Assembly: GCF_029893805.1 (NCBI RefSeq)
Contig: NZ_JARXYP010000001.1
Span: 682,001 to 746,000 of the forward strand
Reading direction: 5' to 3'
Origin: Streptomyces sp. SAI-135
Lineage (GTDB): Bacteria > Actinomycetota > Actinomycetes > Streptomycetales > Streptomycetaceae
DNA: 64,000 bases
Positions 63,093-64,000 of this stretch are shown piece after piece. Both the position numbers and the translations under genes were made by a program. How positions within the stretch are numbered: position 1 is the stretch's first letter; every line of letters starts with the position of its first letter. The notes beneath the pieces were generated by a model. The model saw only the letters and a program-made list of their open reading frames with translations. It did not search any database and was not told the origin of the DNA.

Positions 63093-63104
63093 AGATACGA
63101 TATC
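63093..63104. promoter_or_regulatory. GntR-type operator between CaiB-type and GntR genes
   Basis: AGATACGATATC contains GATA-N3-TATC and matches the 48356 palindrome in 10 of 13 positions (with the next base). It sits between the divergent starts at 63074 and 63183. Confidence 0.6.
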
Positions 63105-63182
63105 CCATACAGCACATGTCAATCCCGATCTCGACCGAGTCGACCCGCAGACGAGGGAGCGAGGCGAAAGGGTGATCCCTGC

Positions 63183-63851
63183 ATGATCGAGAGGCCCGAC
63201 AACCTCACCGACCTCGTGTTCGCGGCGATTCGCGACCGCATCGTCAGCGCATCGCTGCCACCCGGCAGTTCGGTCAGCGAGGCGACACTCGCCAAGGAGC
63301 TGACGGTGAGCAAGACACCCGTCCGTGAAGCGCTGCTGCGGATGCGCCGCATCGGGCTCGTGGAGCCGACATCGCGAGGACTGCGTGTCACGCTCGCCTC
63401 GGCCCGGTCGGTGCGGGAAGCGTTCGAGTACCGCGCTGTTCTGGAGGCGGACGCTGCGGTCTACGCTTCCCACCACGCCACGATCGAGCAGCTCGAGGCC
63501 ATAGCAAACTGGGCGGCGAGGACCGTGGACTGCGCCCGCAGCGGTGATTCGGCCGGCTTCCGGCAGGCCGATCAGGAGTTCCACCTCGCGGTGGCGAACG
63601 CCTCGGGAAACGAGTACATGCGAGCCGCCATCGAGGACGCCTTCGTCCTCACGGTCGCGCTGCGTCAACGTGACGTCAGCCTGGTCCGCGACCTGGTCCC
63701 GGACGCGCTCGAGCACCTGGAGATCGCGCACGCCCTGCGCGGGCGCGACTCCGCCGCGGCGAGCGCCCTTCTTTCAGGCCACGCACTGCGCATCATGGAC
63801 CAGTTGCTCGACGCAATGACGCAGCACGACGTCGCTGTGACAGCGGGGTGA
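63183..63851 (+). CDS. GntR family regulator (FCD domain)
   Basis: 222 residues. HTH: VFAAIRDRIVSASLPPGSSV and LAKELTVSKTPVREALLRMR; FCD domain with FHLAVANASGN and EHLEIAHALRG supplying the metal-binding His residues. It is a clear paralogue of the protein at 37735, nearly identical at the N-terminus. Its stop overlaps the next gene's GTG. It likely regulates the divergent CoA-transferase and itself through the GATAC site, and may share targets with its paralogue. Confidence 0.93.
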   Translation: MIERPDNLTDLVFAAIRDRIVSASLPPGSSVSEATLAKELTVSKTPVREALLRMRRIGLVEPTSRGLRVTLASARSVREAFEYRAVLEADAAVYASHHATIEQLEAIANWAARTVDCARSGDSAGFRQADQEFHLAVANASGNEYMRAAIEDAFVLTVALRQRDVSLVRDLVPDALEHLEIAHALRGRDSAAASALLSGHALRIMDQLLDAMTQHDVAVTAG

Positions 63852-64000
63852 ACCCCGTCATGCGCCCTCTGCCTCGGCCGACCGCCCTGTCACGCCCGTT
63901 CTGGGACGGCTGCCTCCGCGGGAAACTCCTCGTACAGCGCTGTTCCGGCTGTGCCCGCTGCTTCTTCATCCCCAGCGCTTTCTGCCCCCACTGCCTGCAC
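63848..64000 (+). CDS. DUF35/OB-fold acyl-CoA-associated zinc-ribbon protein (3' end beyond window)
   Basis: The visible 51 codons read RPFWDGCLRGKLLVQRC and then CSGCARCFF and FCPHCLH, the rubredoxin-like zinc ribbon (CxxC...CxxC) that starts DUF35 proteins. In steroid and related pathways DUF35 domains pair with MaoC-type hydratases or thiolase-like aldolases. GTG 63848 overlaps the GntR stop; ATG 63860 is an alternative. Confidence 0.85.
   Translation, partial: MNPVMRPLPRPTALSRPFWDGCLRGKLLVQRCSGCARCFFIPSAFCPHCLH

Noticed and set aside
62379..63182. Upstream extension of the second GntR frame
   Set aside because: It is antisense to the CoA-transferase and crosses its start; MIERP at 63183 matches the paralogue's start exactly.
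63075..63731. N-terminal extension of the CoA-transferase frame to 1099 codons
   Set aside because: It runs antisense through the GntR gene and the operator; ATG 63074 has a strong ribosome site.

Overview
The window reads as chromosomal DNA of a Streptomyces-like actinomycete. It has high G+C throughout, many GTG (and one likely TTG) starts, stop/start overlaps of the ATGA and GTGA type, LAL and FCD-GntR regulators, an anti-sigma-type ATPase, several cytochrome P450s and a class I terpene synthase. No rRNA, tRNA or CRISPR array was seen. About 55 intact or edge-truncated genes are supported, plus four decayed genes.

Layout: 1-1.45 kb holds an epoxide-hydrolase-like gene (cut by the left edge) divergent from a TetR regulator. 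1.45-2.77 kb is a graveyard of transposase remnants. 2.77-10.46 kb holds a secreted lipoprotein, a membrane molybdopterin oxidoreductase, and a P450 paired with a 674-residue protein of no family I recognise. 10.65-23.75 kb is a catabolic block: XdhC-like factor, MFS importer, three-subunit molybdenum hydroxylase, metallo-beta-lactamase-fold hydrolase, enoyl-CoA hydratase, a LacI regulator, then pcaI-pcaJ-pcaF of the beta-ketoadipate pathway with a LysR regulator. 23.9-27.1 kb carries an anti-sigma-type ATPase, a DoxX protein and an SDR/TetR pair. 27.2-49.4 kb is a large acyl-CoA catabolic block: SDRs, acyl-CoA dehydrogenases, a kinase-like gene, a LAL regulator, a GntR regulator, acyl-CoA synthetase, hydratases, a Liv-type ABC importer with fused subunits, cupin, nitroreductase and an HSL-type hydrolase. 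49.5-54.2 kb is a terpene synthase operon with two P450s. 54.3-55.2 kb is a decayed S8 protease. 55.4-64 kb has an SDR, two LLM flavin oxidoreductases, an SMP-30 lactonase, a TnpB remnant, a double CaiB-type CoA transferase, a second GntR regulator and the start of a DUF35 gene.

Two regulatory themes link distant parts. First, a near-palindrome with core GAACGTTC sits directly against a TTGACA -35 box at four promoters: those of the lipoprotein, the molybdoenzyme, the P450/674-residue gene pair and the terpene synthase operon. This predicts one regulon joining the two flanks around about 40 kb of catabolic genes. The 674-residue protein has DDxxxD and N-x3-D-x3-D ... GxxNN motifs reminiscent of class I terpene synthases, so I propose it as a divergent terpene-cyclase-like enzyme. 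Second, GATAC/GTATC inverted repeats lie near two paralogous GntR regulators, the Liv importer/cupin divergent promoter, the HSL hydrolase and the CaiB gene. This suggests joint control of uptake and CoA activation of an organic acid.

All functional calls come from reading translated sequence and motifs. No database search was run. Starts were chosen from ribosome-binding sites and gene overlaps.
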